Below, piece after piece: positions 44,313 to 53,105 of a stretch of DNA of 64,000 nt (positions are counted from its first letter, which is position 1; the number at the start of each line of letters is the position of its first letter). The notes under the pieces are model-generated. The model worked only from the letters and a program-made list of their open reading frames with translations. It had not been told where the DNA came from and searched no databases. The stretch is from Methylorubrum rhodinum. Lineage in GTDB: Bacteria > Pseudomonadota > Alphaproteobacteria > Rhizobiales > Beijerinckiaceae. The position numbers and the translations under genes were made by a program. Where the stretch lies: positions 1 through 64,000 of the forward strand of contig NZ_JACHOP010000022.1 in assembly GCF_014199935.1 (NCBI RefSeq), in the 5' to 3' direction.

Positions 44313-47039
44313 TCAGGGCGCCTCCTCGGCGGGCTTCTGGGCGAAGACGAGGCGCTGGTAGACGAGGCCGATGCCGATCAGGCAGGCGCCGAGCCCGAGG
44401 AAGGACAGGGCCCGCAAGGGCCCCTCCAGCCCGGCGAGATCGAACAGGAACGCCTTGAGGGTCGCGAGCCCGACCAGCGCGGCGGAGGCGAGGCGGGCGA
44501 GCGTCGAGCCGCGCCGGATCCCGTAGGCGAGCGCCAGCAGGCCGAGGACGAGCCACGCCGCCGAATAGGCGTACCACTCGGGCTGCCCGGTCTCGCGGTC
44601 GAGGCCGATCCGCTCCCCCTGGAAGCCGTGGCGGACAGTCAGGCACGTGCCGAGGAAGGCGAGGCCGAGCCCCAGCAGCCCCGCGGCCCGCACGAACCAG
44701 ACCGGTCGCCGCCCCCGCGAGGCCCGCGCCAGGGCGAGCGCGGCGAGGGCCGGCGCGCCGTAGGCGAGAACGATGTCGTTGACGAGGATTCCGCCCGCCA
44801 CCGGCTCGTCGGTGAGCAGAGGGTTGGCGGCGAGCCCCAGGCCGAGCGCCCCCTGCACCAGGGCGAGCGCGGCGAAGGCGAGCCCTCCGAACCGGATCAC
44901 CGGCGAGGCGGCGGCCCCCGAGACGCGCCCCAGCACCAGGGAGAACCCGAGCGCGGAGAGCGTCGTCAGCCCCTGCTCGACGAGGCTGGTGCCGGGTGCG
45001 GCGAGGTCGCCGCCGTGGAGCGCGTGGCGGATCTGCAGGAAGACGAGCAGGCCCGCCAGCACGAGGCTCACCGCCTGGGCGACCTGCTCCGGGACATCCG
45101 GCGCGCCGCGGCGGATCACCCACGCGGCGAGGCCGAGGCACAGGGCCGGCAGGCCGTAGGCGATCAGCAGCCCGTTGAGGATCGGCGTTGCCGACAGGCC
45201 GGGGCCCGTCAGCAACGGATCCCAGGCCAGCCGCCCCGCCACCAGGGCGGCGAGCCCGGCCACGCACCAGCGGAGCGCCGGGATGTCGAGGCGCCGCGCG
45301 ATGAGCCCGGTCGCGAGCGCCGCCCCGGCGAGCGCCGGGGTCAGCGAGCCGCCCGACAGCGCGAAGACGAGGCCGAGGCAGAGCGCCGCCACCGTGGCGG
45401 AGGCGAAGGCGCCGAGGCCGAGGGTCAGGGCCGGGGAGGGCGTGCCCTCGCCCTGTCGGCGGAAGAGGGCGGCGAGGCCGCAGAACAGGGCGGCGAGCGC
45501 CCCCGCCGCCGCGGCGAAGCCCGGTGCGACCGCGCCGCCGGAGAGCCGCAGATAGGCGAGCGCCAGGGCGGCGAGCGGCCCGAGCGCCGCGCCCGCGGCG
45601 TAGGCGAGGGCGGTCGCGTAGGGCAGGCGGCTGCCGCCGAGGAGGCGCAGCGCTCCCGCCGCGACGATGGCGGCGGAGGCCGCGAGCGCGAACCACGGCA
45701 GCGCGCCCGGCGCGTCGGTGCCGAGCCACAGGCCGAGCGGGTCGTTCGCCGGCGCGACGGCGTCCGGTTCGAAGGCCGGCCCGAATTCCGGCCAGAGCGC
45801 GAGGGCGCCGGCCAGCGCCACGACCGCCACCGGCAGGCCGAGGGCGGCGGGCGCGGCGAGGAAGCCGGCGGCACTGGGCAGGGCCACCGCGGCGAGGGCC
45901 GCCGCGATCCAGCCGGCATGCGCGCCCTCGTCCGCGGTGAGGCCGAGCACCGCCCCGGCGACGAGGACGACGCCTGCGAGCGCCCCGGCGGCGAAGCGGT
46001 CGAGGCGGGCCTCCGTCTGCGCCACGGCCCGGCCCGGCAGCACGGCGAGCACCAGGGCGGCGAGCGCGCCCTGCAGCACGAGATCGGCCTGCGCCGCCCC
46101 GCCCCCGGCGGCGTGGAGCGCCATCAGCACCGCCCATGCCGCCGCGCCGAGCCCGCCCGCGACGGCCAGCGCGCGCCAACCTTTGAGCCACGCGAAGCCG
46201 TAGGCGCTGCCCGCCACCACGGGCAGGTAGAGGGCGAGCGGCCACAGGCTCGCCGAGCCGCCGCCGACGAGGAGCGGCGTCGCCATGGCGCCGACGAGGC
46301 CGATGCCGGCGAGCGCCGGCCCGTGCAGCAGTGCGGCGGCCATGGCGGCGAGCCCCGTCGCGGCGAGCCCGGAGAAGGCCGCGAGGGGCCCGAGGAAGCC
46401 GTAGAGGGCATGCGCCGCGTAGAGCGCGCCGAACAGGGCGACGGTGCCCGCGGCGGTGACGACCGCCGGCACGTCGGGCCAAGTGGGAGGGGTCGACGCT
46501 TCTCCTCGCAGGCGCCTCCGTAAAAGCTCGCCCGCGGCGAGCAGCCCGAGCGCCAGGAGCACGGCGCCCGCGACCCGCACGCCGGGGCCGAAAAAGCCCC
46601 GCTCGGCCGAGTAGCGCACCAGCAGGGCGGCGCCGAAGGCGAGTGCCAGCCCGCCGACCCAGACGGTCCAGCGGGTGCCGAACCGCTCCTCCAGGGAGGG
46701 GCGTGCTGCGGCCGGGCGCGCGGCTTGGGGAGGAGCTTGGGGCGGAGGTTGCGGCCCGATCTTCGGAGCAGTCTTCGGAGCAGTTTCGGCACTCTGGGCC
46801 CGCGGCTCCGGCGGGGCAGGGACCGGCTGCGGGGGAGGCGCGTCGGCGCGGGGGGCGTCCGGTGCGAGCGGCCGCGGGCCGGCCTCGCGTGCGGACGACG
46901 CTCTCTCCCAGACGGCGAGGCGCCGCTCCAGCTCGGCGATGCGCCCGCGCTGCACCAGCGCCACGATCAGGCCCGCCGGGCCGGACACCGCCAGGGCGAG
47001 CCCGACGAGGGCGAGGAAGAGGAAGATGCTGTCGTCCAT
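44313..47039 (-). CDS. DUF2339 multi-pass membrane protein
   Basis: A 908-residue protein. It has one N-terminal hydrophobic segment (about 5-28), a short coiled segment, then a Pro/Ala-rich linker (about 70-115), and after residue 125 a long row of hydrophobic segments, more than 20 by eye. FGTRWTVWVGGLALAFGAALLVRYS is the family hallmark, and DIPALRWCVAGLAALVAGRL appears later. DUF2339 has no settled function, and such large proteins are common in Rhizobiales. It is far longer than typical transporters. The 82 bases after its start hold nothing else. Confidence 0.87.
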   Translation of the reverse strand: MDDSIFLFLALVGLALAVSGPAGLIVALVQRGRIAELERRLAVWERASSAREAGPRPLAPDAPRADAPPPQPVPAPPEPRAQSAETAPKTAPKIGPQPPPQAPPQAARPAAARPSLEERFGTRWTVWVGGLALAFGAALLVRYSAERGFFGPGVRVAGAVLLALGLLAAGELLRRRLRGEASTPPTWPDVPAVVTAAGTVALFGALYAAHALYGFLGPLAAFSGLAATGLAAMAAALLHGPALAGIGLVGAMATPLLVGGGSASLWPLALYLPVVAGSAYGFAWLKGWRALAVAGGLGAAAWAVLMALHAAGGGAAQADLVLQGALAALVLAVLPGRAVAQTEARLDRFAAGALAGVVLVAGAVLGLTADEGAHAGWIAAALAAVALPSAAGFLAAPAALGLPVAVVALAGALALWPEFGPAFEPDAVAPANDPLGLWLGTDAPGALPWFALAASAAIVAAGALRLLGGSRLPYATALAYAAGAALGPLAALALAYLRLSGGAVAPGFAAAAGALAALFCGLAALFRRQGEGTPSPALTLGLGAFASATVAALCLGLVFALSGGSLTPALAGAALATGLIARRLDIPALRWCVAGLAALVAGRLAWDPLLTGPGLSATPILNGLLIAYGLPALCLGLAAWVIRRGAPDVPEQVAQAVSLVLAGLLVFLQIRHALHGGDLAAPGTSLVEQGLTTLSALGFSLVLGRVSGAAASPVIRFGGLAFAALALVQGALGLGLAANPLLTDEPVAGGILVNDIVLAYGAPALAALALARASRGRRPVWFVRAAGLLGLGLAFLGTCLTVRHGFQGERIGLDRETGQPEWYAYSAAWLVLGLLALAYGIRRGSTLARLASAALVGLATLKAFLFDLAGLEGPLRALSFLGLGACLIGIGLVYQRLVFAQKPAEEAP

Positions 47040-47121
47040 GGGCCCGGCCGTCCGGTTCGGAAGGCGGCGAGCTTAGCGCGACCCGGGGGGGACGCGCGTG
47101 TGGCCCCTCACAAGCGGGCCC

Positions 47122-47373
47122 TCAGCGCATGTAGGCGAGGTGCAGCCGGCAGCCTTCACGCTCCACCACGGCGCACGCGCGGTCGATCGCCAGCGAGGCG
47201 ATCGAGAGATGGACCGTGTCGGGAACGACGGCGCACGGATCGATCTCGACATCGACGCCGTCGGGTGAGGTATCCCACACGAGACAACCAATCGAGCCCT
47301 GGTGTCCGAGCGGTGAAATCAGTCCTACCTTGAAAGCGTCTTGGAGAAATAAATCACGGCCCGCGTTCATCAT
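47122..47373 (-). CDS. Small PilZ-like protein lacking c-di-GMP arginines
   Basis: An 83-residue, beta-rich protein. DTSPDGVDVEID resembles the (D/N)xSxxG block of PilZ domains, and VVEREGCRLHLAYM resembles the last strands. The RxxxR motif that precedes that block in c-di-GMP binders is absent: LGHQGSIGCLVW is there instead. So it may be a PilZ relative that does not bind the nucleotide. GGAGG lies 6 bases before ATG 47373. It is divergent from the Crp/Fnr gene. Confidence 0.6.
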   Translation of the reverse strand: MMNAGRDLFLQDAFKVGLISPLGHQGSIGCLVWDTSPDGVDVEIDPCAVVPDTVHLSIASLAIDRACAVVEREGCRLHLAYMR

Positions 47374-47702
47374 GGCTTACCTCCGCGACCGCACCGGTTA
47401 CGAGGATTAACATTACGATTACCGTCTTCCAAAAGCACGCGGGAAATTTTCCATTCGCTGGCAAAAAACCGATTGCGCCGGGCGCCAGTTCATGAATGCG
47501 CGGCGGATGTTGCTTGTTCGTTCCGAACGAAAGCTTCCGTTCGTATCCCTGAGGGATCGATGCTCGGCGTGCCCGTTCCGGGCCTTCCGCGCCCGGCCGC
47601 TCCGGTCATCCACGGCGAAGGTGCGCGGGCCCGCCCGCGACGACTTGACCCGCCGCAGCGCCCGCCCCACGATCCGCCCCGCGCGAAGAAGGTTTTTGAG
47701 GC
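47374..47702. other. Divergent intergenic region with AT-rich promoter patch
   Basis: Between the PilZ-like gene and the Crp/Fnr gene. The patch GGATTAACATTACGATTACCG (about 47403-47423) is unusually AT-rich for this genome and likely holds a promoter. TTCCGAACGAAAGC (about 47521-47533) contains TTCG-type halves. No gene was recognised. Confidence 0.4.
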
Positions 47703-48395
47703 GTGGCGACAGGCCGGTTGGCGAGCATCCCGTTCTTCAAGGAACCGGGTGTCGATCTCACTCCCTACGAGACGCGCTGCCACTGGCGGCGCTTCGACGA
47801 GAACGAGACGCTCGTCGATTACGACGACATCTCGACCGACGTGTACTTCCTCGCCACCGGCGAGGTGCGCATCCTCAACCGCTCGCAATCCGGCAAGGAG
47901 GTCATCCTCGGCGAGATGCGGGCGGGCGCCTTCTTCGGCGAACTCGCGGCGCTGGACGGGATCGGCCGCTCGGCCAACGTCACGGCGCTGACCCGCGGCG
48001 AGGTCTGCGTGGTGCCGGCCACCGTGTTCCGCCAGATCGTGTTCGCCTCCGAATCCATCGCCGACCGGCTGTTCCGGCTGCTGGCCAAGCGCGTGCGCGA
48101 GCTGAACACCCGGCTGATGGAGCACGCCCTGCTCGACCTGCGCCACCGCCTCTACGCGGAACTGCTGCGCCTCTCGGTGCCGCGGGCCGGCCATGACGGC
48201 GAGCGCGTCGTGACGCCGCCGCCCTACCACCACGTGCTCGCCGCCCGCATCGGCTGCCGCCGCGAGCAGGTGACCCGCGAGTTCACCGTGATGGCGGGCG
48301 AGGGCCTGATCGACCGCACCCGCGGCGCCCTCGTGATCCGCCGCCCCGACCTGCTGGAAGCGCGGGTGCAGGAGGCGCTGCGGGAAGACGCGTGA
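47703..48395 (+). CDS. Crp/Fnr-family transcriptional regulator
   Basis: A 230-residue regulator. The cyclic-nucleotide-type beta barrel (about 20-125) shows DDISTDVYFLATGEVRILNRS and GAFFGELAALDGIGRSANV. A dimer helix follows (DRLFRLLAKRVRELNTRLME) and then a helix-turn-helix with LAARIGCRREQVTREFTVMAGEGLI. There is no N-terminal Cys set for an Fe-S cluster, so it is not an oxygen-sensing Fnr. GTG 47703 starts MATGRLASIPFF. The potGHI operon begins 41 bases after its stop on the same strand, so co-regulation is possible. Confidence 0.9.
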   Translation: MATGRLASIPFFKEPGVDLTPYETRCHWRRFDENETLVDYDDISTDVYFLATGEVRILNRSQSGKEVILGEMRAGAFFGELAALDGIGRSANVTALTRGEVCVVPATVFRQIVFASESIADRLFRLLAKRVRELNTRLMEHALLDLRHRLYAELLRLSVPRAGHDGERVVTPPPYHHVLAARIGCRREQVTREFTVMAGEGLIDRTRGALVIRRPDLLEARVQEALREDA

Positions 48396-48436
48396 TAGGG
48401 ATGAGCCAAGTCCTTCCGAGCCCCTGACCGATCGTC

Positions 48437-49537
48437 TTGCACGCCCCCGTCCCGCCTTCCGCCCCGCTGCTCGGCATCGAGCGGATCACCAAACGCTTCG
48501 GCCCCCATACGGCCGTCGACGGCGTCTCCCTCGACCTCGCGGGGGGAGAAGTCTTCTGCCTGCTCGGCCCCTCGGGCTGCGGCAAGAGCACCCTGCTGCG
48601 GCTCATCGCCGGCTTCGAGACGCCGGATGCCGGGGCGATCCGCCTCGACGGGGCGGACCTGACCGCGCTGCCGCCGCATCGGCGGCCGGTCAACATGATG
48701 TTCCAGTCCTACGCGCTGTTCCCGCACATGAGCGTGGCGGCCAATGTCGGCTACGGACTCAAGGGGTTGGGCCTGGACCGAAAGCAGGCGGCCGAGCGCG
48801 TCGCCGGGCTGATGAGGCTCGTGCGGCTCGAAGGCTTCGAGGCGCGACGCCCCGAAAAGCTCTCGGGCGGGCAGCGGCAGCGGGTGGCGCTCGCCCGCGC
48901 GCTGGCGCGGGAACCCAAGCTCCTGCTCCTCGACGAGCCGCTCGGCGCCCTCGACCGCACCTTGCGCGAGGAGACTCAAGGCGAGCTGCGGGCGATCCAG
49001 CGGCGGCTCGGCACCGGCTTCGTCGTCGTCACCCACGATCCCGCGGAGGCGATGGCGCTCGCCGACCGAATCGGCGTGATGGAACGCGGGCGCCTCGTCC
49101 AGGTCGGTCCGGCGCGCGACCTCTACGAGCGCCCGGCGAGCCGCTTCGTCGCCGGACTCTTGGGGGACGTGAACCTGATCGAGGGTCGGCTCGGGCCGGA
49201 CGAGCCCGGCGGCATCCGCACCGTCGAGACCGCGCTCGGACCCGTCCGCGCCAGCGGGGAGGGCGCGGCGGGCGCCGCCGTGGTGGTCGCGGTGCGGCCC
49301 GAGCGGCTGAGCCTCGACGGGGCGGGCGGCCTGCCCGGCACGCTCCAAGGGACACTTGAAGGGACACTTGTCGAGCAGACCTTCCTCGGCGACCGGATCC
49401 GCTCGCGGATCAGGATGGCCGACGGCTCGGTGCTGCGCGCCTCCGCGGCCTTGCCGATGACGGGGCCGATGCCGGCGGTCGGCGCGACCGTCACGGTCGC
49501 AATTCCCATTGATGCCGCTCGGGTGCTGCCGGCATGA
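48437..49537 (+). CDS. potG: Putrescine/spermidine ABC transporter ATP-binding protein
   Basis: A 366-residue ATPase. Walker A is LLGPSGCGKSTLL, the Q-loop FQSYALFPHM, signature LSGGQRQRVALARAL, Walker B LLLLDEPLGALDR and H-loop VTHDPAEAM. A TOBE-like regulatory domain follows after about residue 240 (VVAVRPERLSLD). Start is TTG 48437. It overlaps the first permease gene by 4 nt. The polyamine assignment follows from the two permeases, which are close to PotH and PotI. No substrate-binding protein gene is in the operon. Confidence 0.88.
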   Translation: MHAPVPPSAPLLGIERITKRFGPHTAVDGVSLDLAGGEVFCLLGPSGCGKSTLLRLIAGFETPDAGAIRLDGADLTALPPHRRPVNMMFQSYALFPHMSVAANVGYGLKGLGLDRKQAAERVAGLMRLVRLEGFEARRPEKLSGGQRQRVALARALAREPKLLLLDEPLGALDRTLREETQGELRAIQRRLGTGFVVVTHDPAEAMALADRIGVMERGRLVQVGPARDLYERPASRFVAGLLGDVNLIEGRLGPDEPGGIRTVETALGPVRASGEGAAGAAVVVAVRPERLSLDGAGGLPGTLQGTLEGTLVEQTFLGDRIRSRIRMADGSVLRASAALPMTGPMPAVGATVTVAIPIDAARVLPA

Positions 49538-50448
49538 GCGGGCGCTTGGCGCGGCTCATCGTGCGCGGCTTGCCGCTCCTGTGGCTGGTGCTGTTCTTCC
49601 TCGTGCCCTTCGCGGTGACGCTGAAGATCAGCTTCTCCTCCCCTGCCACCGCCCAGCCGCCCTACCTGCCGGTGATCGACTGGCAGGGCGGGCTGGAGGG
49701 CTGGCGCGAATTCCTCGAAGCGCTCGACTTCCAGAACTACCGCATGATCGCGGAGGACGCGCTCTACCGCGACGCCGCCCTCTCCTCGCTGGGCTATGCC
49801 GGCCTCGCCACCGCGATCCTGGCGCTGATCGGCACGCCCACCGCCTACGCCATGGCCCGCGCGTCGGAGCGCTGGCAGCCGATCCTCGTGGCGCTGGTGA
49901 TCGTGCCGTTCTGGACGAGCTTTCTCATTCGCGTCTACGCCTGGATCGCGATCCTCAAGCCCGAGGGGCTGCTCAACGGCGCCCTGATGAAGCTCGGGCT
50001 GATCGGAAGCCCGCTGCCGATCCTCGACTCCCCCTACGGCGTGCTGATCGGCCTGACCTACGCCTACCTCCCCTTCATGGTGCTGCCGCTCTACGCGGTG
50101 ATGAGCCGGCTCGACCCGACGCTGCTGGAGGCCGCTGCCGATCTCGGCGCCGGGCGGATGCGGGCGTTCTTCACGCTCACCCTGCCGCTCGCCCTGCCGG
50201 GGCTGGCGGCGGGCGCGCTGCTCTGCTTCATCCCGATGGTCGGCGAGTTCATCATCCCCGACCTGCTCGGGGGCTCGGACACGCTGATGCTCGGGCGCGT
50301 CCTGTGGAGCGAGTTTTTTTCGAATCGTGATTGGCCGTTGGCCTCGGCGGTCGCGGTGCTGCTGCTGTTCCTGATCGTCGGGCCCGTGGTGCTGTTCCGC
50401 GAGGCGGAGCTGCGCCGCGAAGAGGCCGCCGAGGGGAGGGGGCGGTGA
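49534..50448 (+). CDS. potH: Polyamine ABC transporter permease, PotH-type
   Basis: A 304-residue permease with about six hydrophobic segments. It contains SFLIRVYAWIAILKPEGLLN, GLTYAYLPFMVLPLYAVMSR and the EAA loop EAAADLGAGRMRAFFTLTLPLALPG, which touches the ATPase. Wording such as FWTSFLIRVYAW and GEFIIPDLLGG matches PotH. It overlaps the ATPase gene by ATGA and the next permease by GTGA. Together with PotI it forms the transmembrane pore of the importer. Confidence 0.9.
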   Translation: MSGRLARLIVRGLPLLWLVLFFLVPFAVTLKISFSSPATAQPPYLPVIDWQGGLEGWREFLEALDFQNYRMIAEDALYRDAALSSLGYAGLATAILALIGTPTAYAMARASERWQPILVALVIVPFWTSFLIRVYAWIAILKPEGLLNGALMKLGLIGSPLPILDSPYGVLIGLTYAYLPFMVLPLYAVMSRLDPTLLEAAADLGAGRMRAFFTLTLPLALPGLAAGALLCFIPMVGEFIIPDLLGGSDTLMLGRVLWSEFFSNRDWPLASAVAVLLLFLIVGPVVLFREAELRREEAAEGRGR

Positions 50449-51221
50449 GCGCCTTCGTCCGCATCGCGCTGGGCCTCGCCCTCGCCTTCCTCTACGCGCC
50501 GATCCTCGTGCTGATCGTCTATTCCTTCAACGATTCGAAGCTCGTCACCGTCTGGGGCGGGTTCTCGACCCGCTGGTACGCGGTGCTGTTCGCCGACGGG
50601 CCGCTGATCGCCGCGGCTCTGGTCTCGCTCAAGGTGGCGCTGCTCTCGGCCGCCATCGCGGGCGTGCTCGGGACGCTCGCCGCGCTCGCCCTCGACCGGC
50701 ACGGGCGCTTTGCCGGGCGCGGCGCCTATACCGGGCTGCTCTATGCCCCGATGGTGATGCCCGAGGTCATCACCGGGCTGTCGCTGCTGCTGCTGTTCGT
50801 CGGCATCGGTTTGGATCGGGGCATCGCCACTATCGTGATCGCGCACGCCACCTTCGCCACCGGCTTCGTCGCCGTGGTGGTGGGCGCGCGCCTGAAAGGC
50901 CTCGACCGCGCGCTGGAGGAGGCCGCGGCCGACCTCGGCGCCTCACCGGCCCGCGTGTTCTTCGGCATCACCCTGCCGCTGATCGCCCCCTCGGTGGCGG
51001 CCGGCTTCCTGCTCGCCTTCACCCTGTCGCTCGACGACCTCGTGATTGCGAGCTTCGTCTCCGGCCCCGGCGCCACCACCCTGCCGATGCGGCTCTACAG
51101 CCAGGTCCGGCTCGGGCTGAACCCGGAGATCAACGCCGCCTCGACCCTGATGATCGCGACCGTCGGGCTGGTGGTGCTGGCGGCCTCGTGGCTGACGGCG
51201 CGGCGGGGGCAGGGGGCGTAG
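50445..51221 (+). CDS. potI: Polyamine ABC transporter permease, PotI-type
   Basis: A 258-residue permease with about six TM segments. Signatures: YSFNDSKLVTVWGGFSTRWY, APMVMPEVITGLSLLLLFV and the EAA loop EEAAADLGASPARVFFGITLPLI, and the ending SLDDLVIASFVSGPGATTLPM, which is very close to PotI of E. coli. GTG 50445 overlaps the potH stop. No potF-like periplasmic binding protein follows, so the receptor must be elsewhere or shared. Confidence 0.9.
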   Translation: MSAFVRIALGLALAFLYAPILVLIVYSFNDSKLVTVWGGFSTRWYAVLFADGPLIAAALVSLKVALLSAAIAGVLGTLAALALDRHGRFAGRGAYTGLLYAPMVMPEVITGLSLLLLFVGIGLDRGIATIVIAHATFATGFVAVVVGARLKGLDRALEEAAADLGASPARVFFGITLPLIAPSVAAGFLLAFTLSLDDLVIASFVSGPGATTLPMRLYSQVRLGLNPEINAASTLMIATVGLVVLAASWLTARRGQGA

Positions 51222-51236
51222 GGGTGCTCTACGGAC

Positions 51237-51263
51237 TTGGACTATAACGCTCTGCGTTATACA
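51237..51263 (+). promoter_or_regulatory. Toxin-antitoxin promoter with operator palindrome
   Basis: TATAACGC-TCT-GCGTTATA (51243-51261) is a perfect 8-bp inverted repeat. TTGGAC at 51237 and TATACA at 51258 flank it 15 bases apart, so the palindrome fills the promoter spacer. The same arrangement occurs in the module at 28750-28778. The antitoxin at 51691 is the likely binder. Confidence 0.65.
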
Positions 51264-51328
51264 AACGAGCCCGACGATGCGTTCCGCTGTCGATGCGGGT
51301 CGCGCCGGGCCGCAGCGGGAGGCCGTGA

Positions 51329-51694
51329 ATGAGGATCTACGCGACCTCGGCCTTCGCGAGGCTGGCCGGCAAGGAGGGCGTGTCCGACGCCGACTTGATC
51401 GATGCCGTCGAACGCGCCGAGCGCGGCCAGATCGACGGCCCGATCGGCAAGCTCCTGATCAAGCAGCGCATCGCCCGCCCCGCCCAAGGTCGTGCCCGCG
51501 GCTTCCGGGCCATCCTCGCCCACAAGGTCGGCGAGGTCGTCGTGTTCCTGTATCTCTTCCCGAAGAGCGCCCGCGCCAACCTCACCGGCCCCGAGCGCGC
51601 AGCCTACCAAGACTACGCCGAGACCCTGACCCGCCACACGGAGGCGGATTTCGCCCGCCTCGTGGCCGAGCGCGGATGGAGACAGATCGGATGA
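51329..51694 (+). CDS. RelE/HigB-superfamily toxin
   Basis: A 121-residue basic protein. GKEGVSDADLIDAVERAERG, IKQRIARPAQGRARGFRAIL and FLYLFPKSARANLTGPERAAY match RelE-like proteins formerly called DUF1044, which inhibit translation. It is the first gene of a pair, stop overlapping the next ATG by 4 nt. It differs in family subgroup from the toxin at 28369-28743, so the two loci are not recent duplicates. Confidence 0.83.
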   Translation: MRIYATSAFARLAGKEGVSDADLIDAVERAERGQIDGPIGKLLIKQRIARPAQGRARGFRAILAHKVGEVVVFLYLFPKSARANLTGPERAAYQDYAETLTRHTEADFARLVAERGWRQIG

Positions 51695-52020
51695 CGAACC
51701 AATCCCGAGCCAAGCCCCGCAGCGATGCGCTCCAGGCGCTGCACGAGGCCGCGTCCGATTCCCATGCGGTCGGCGCGATCGACAAGGCCACGATGCGTCA
51801 CTTCGATCTCGCCTGCCTTACCCCCGTCGAGCCGCTGTCGCCCGAGGCGATCCGGCAGGTGCGCGAGACGGCCAAGATGAGTCAGGCGCTCTTCGCCCTC
51901 GCCCTCAACGTGACCGTCACCCTCGTCAGCCAGTGGGAGCGCGGCGAGCGCCGCCCGAGCGGCCCCTCGCTCAAGCTGCTGTCGCTGGCCGCCCACAAGG
52001 GCATCGACACGATCCTCTGA
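51691..52020 (+). CDS. XRE-type antitoxin
   Basis: A 109-residue protein. The C-terminal helix-turn-helix (about residues 55-105) reads SPEAIRQVRETAKMSQALFALAL, then NVTVTLVSQWERGERRPSG, typical of HigA-like antitoxins. The N-terminal half (RSDALQALHEAASDSHAVGAI) probably binds the toxin. ATG 51691 overlaps the toxin stop. It likely recognises the palindrome at 51243-51261. Confidence 0.85.
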   Translation: MTNQSRAKPRSDALQALHEAASDSHAVGAIDKATMRHFDLACLTPVEPLSPEAIRQVRETAKMSQALFALALNVTVTLVSQWERGERRPSGPSLKLLSLAAHKGIDTIL

Positions 52021-52037
52021 CGCGCGTCTCCGGGACC

Positions 52038-53105
52038 CTACCCCGGCGGCGCCAGCACCTGCGCGCGCCGCGCCTCCAGCGTCTGCCAGACGAGGAGCGC
52101 GGGCAGGCCGAGGACGACGTCGGGGACGCGCTTGGCCAGCGACAGGGCGATGGCGATGCCGGCATCCAACCCGAACAGGGCGCCGACGAAGACGAAGCCG
52201 CCCTCCTGCACCCCGAGCCCGCTCGGCACCGGGAAGGCCGCCGACTTGATCGCCTGCGACAGCGATTCCAGCACCAGCACCTCGGTCAGGCTGGCCTCGA
52301 CCCCGATACAGGCGAGCACGATCCAGATCTCGGCCGCGCCCAGCAGCCAGCCCGCGGCGTGGAGCAGCGTCGCCTGGGCGAGCGGGCCGCGGCGGTCGCG
52401 CGCCCAGACCGCGTCGAGGGCATCGCGCACGGACGGGCCGGCGGCGGCGTCCGGCTCGGAGGCGCCGAGGACGCGGCGCAGGAGGCCGGAGAGCCGCCGC
52501 TCCAGGCCGCGGGCGGAGCCGAGCCGCTGCAGGGCGAAGAAGGCCGCCACCGCCGCGACGGCGACGGCGGCGGCCTCCGCGGTCCAGCGGGCGAGCGTCG
52601 CGGCGGCCTCGCCGGGCAGGCGCCACAGCAGGCCGGCGCCGAGCCCCGTGAAGGCCACCTGCGTGGCGACCTGGATCAGCATGTCGGCGAGCAGCGAGGC
52701 CGCGGCGAAGCTGCCGGCCACGCCCCAGAAGGTGAGCAGGCGCCCGCCCACCACCTCGCCGCCGACCGAGGCGACGGGCAGCAGCACGTTCACCCCCTCG
52801 CGCACGAAGCGCAGGATCACGAAGGCGCCGGTCTCGACCGCGCCCCGGCCCGGCACGGCGGCACCGACCCCGGCGAGCAGGCGCGCCCAGGCGAGCCCGC
52901 ACAGCAGGATGATCAGCGCGCGGACGAGGACGAGGCCGGCGAGCCCCGGCGCGCCGATCCGCCCGAACGCGTCGCCGATCGCGGTCAGGTCGTTGGTGGC
53001 CACGAGCCATGTGCCGAGCGCCAGGCCGGCGAGCGTCCCGAGGAGCGGCAGGCGCCGCACCAGCCCTCGCAGCAGCCGGCGCGGCGCGGAGGCGGGGTCA
53101 GCCAT
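52038..53105 (-). CDS. hpnL: HpnL-like lysylphosphatidylglycerol-synthase-fold membrane protein
   Basis: A 355-residue protein with about eight TM segments, of the flippase-like LPG-synthetase TM family. FVREGVNVLLPVASVGGEVV, HAAGWLLGAAEIWIVLACIG and SGLGVQEGGFVFVGALFGL are characteristic of HpnL proteins. Homologues lie in hopanoid gene clusters and their role (lipid handling) is not settled. No hopanoid biosynthesis gene is next to it here. Its start overlaps the stop of the upstream ferredoxin-like gene by 8 bases. Confidence 0.85.
   Translation of the reverse strand: MADPASAPRRLLRGLVRRLPLLGTLAGLALGTWLVATNDLTAIGDAFGRIGAPGLAGLVLVRALIILLCGLAWARLLAGVGAAVPGRGAVETGAFVILRFVREGVNVLLPVASVGGEVVGGRLLTFWGVAGSFAAASLLADMLIQVATQVAFTGLGAGLLWRLPGEAAATLARWTAEAAAVAVAAVAAFFALQRLGSARGLERRLSGLLRRVLGASEPDAAAGPSVRDALDAVWARDRRGPLAQATLLHAAGWLLGAAEIWIVLACIGVEASLTEVLVLESLSQAIKSAAFPVPSGLGVQEGGFVFVGALFGLDAGIAIALSLAKRVPDVVLGLPALLVWQTLEARRAQVLAPPG

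Noticed and set aside
44307..46523. A 738-codon plus-strand frame opposite the DUF2339 gene
   Set aside because: Composition is Glu/Arg/Gly repeats without domains. The minus-strand gene has proper TM segments.
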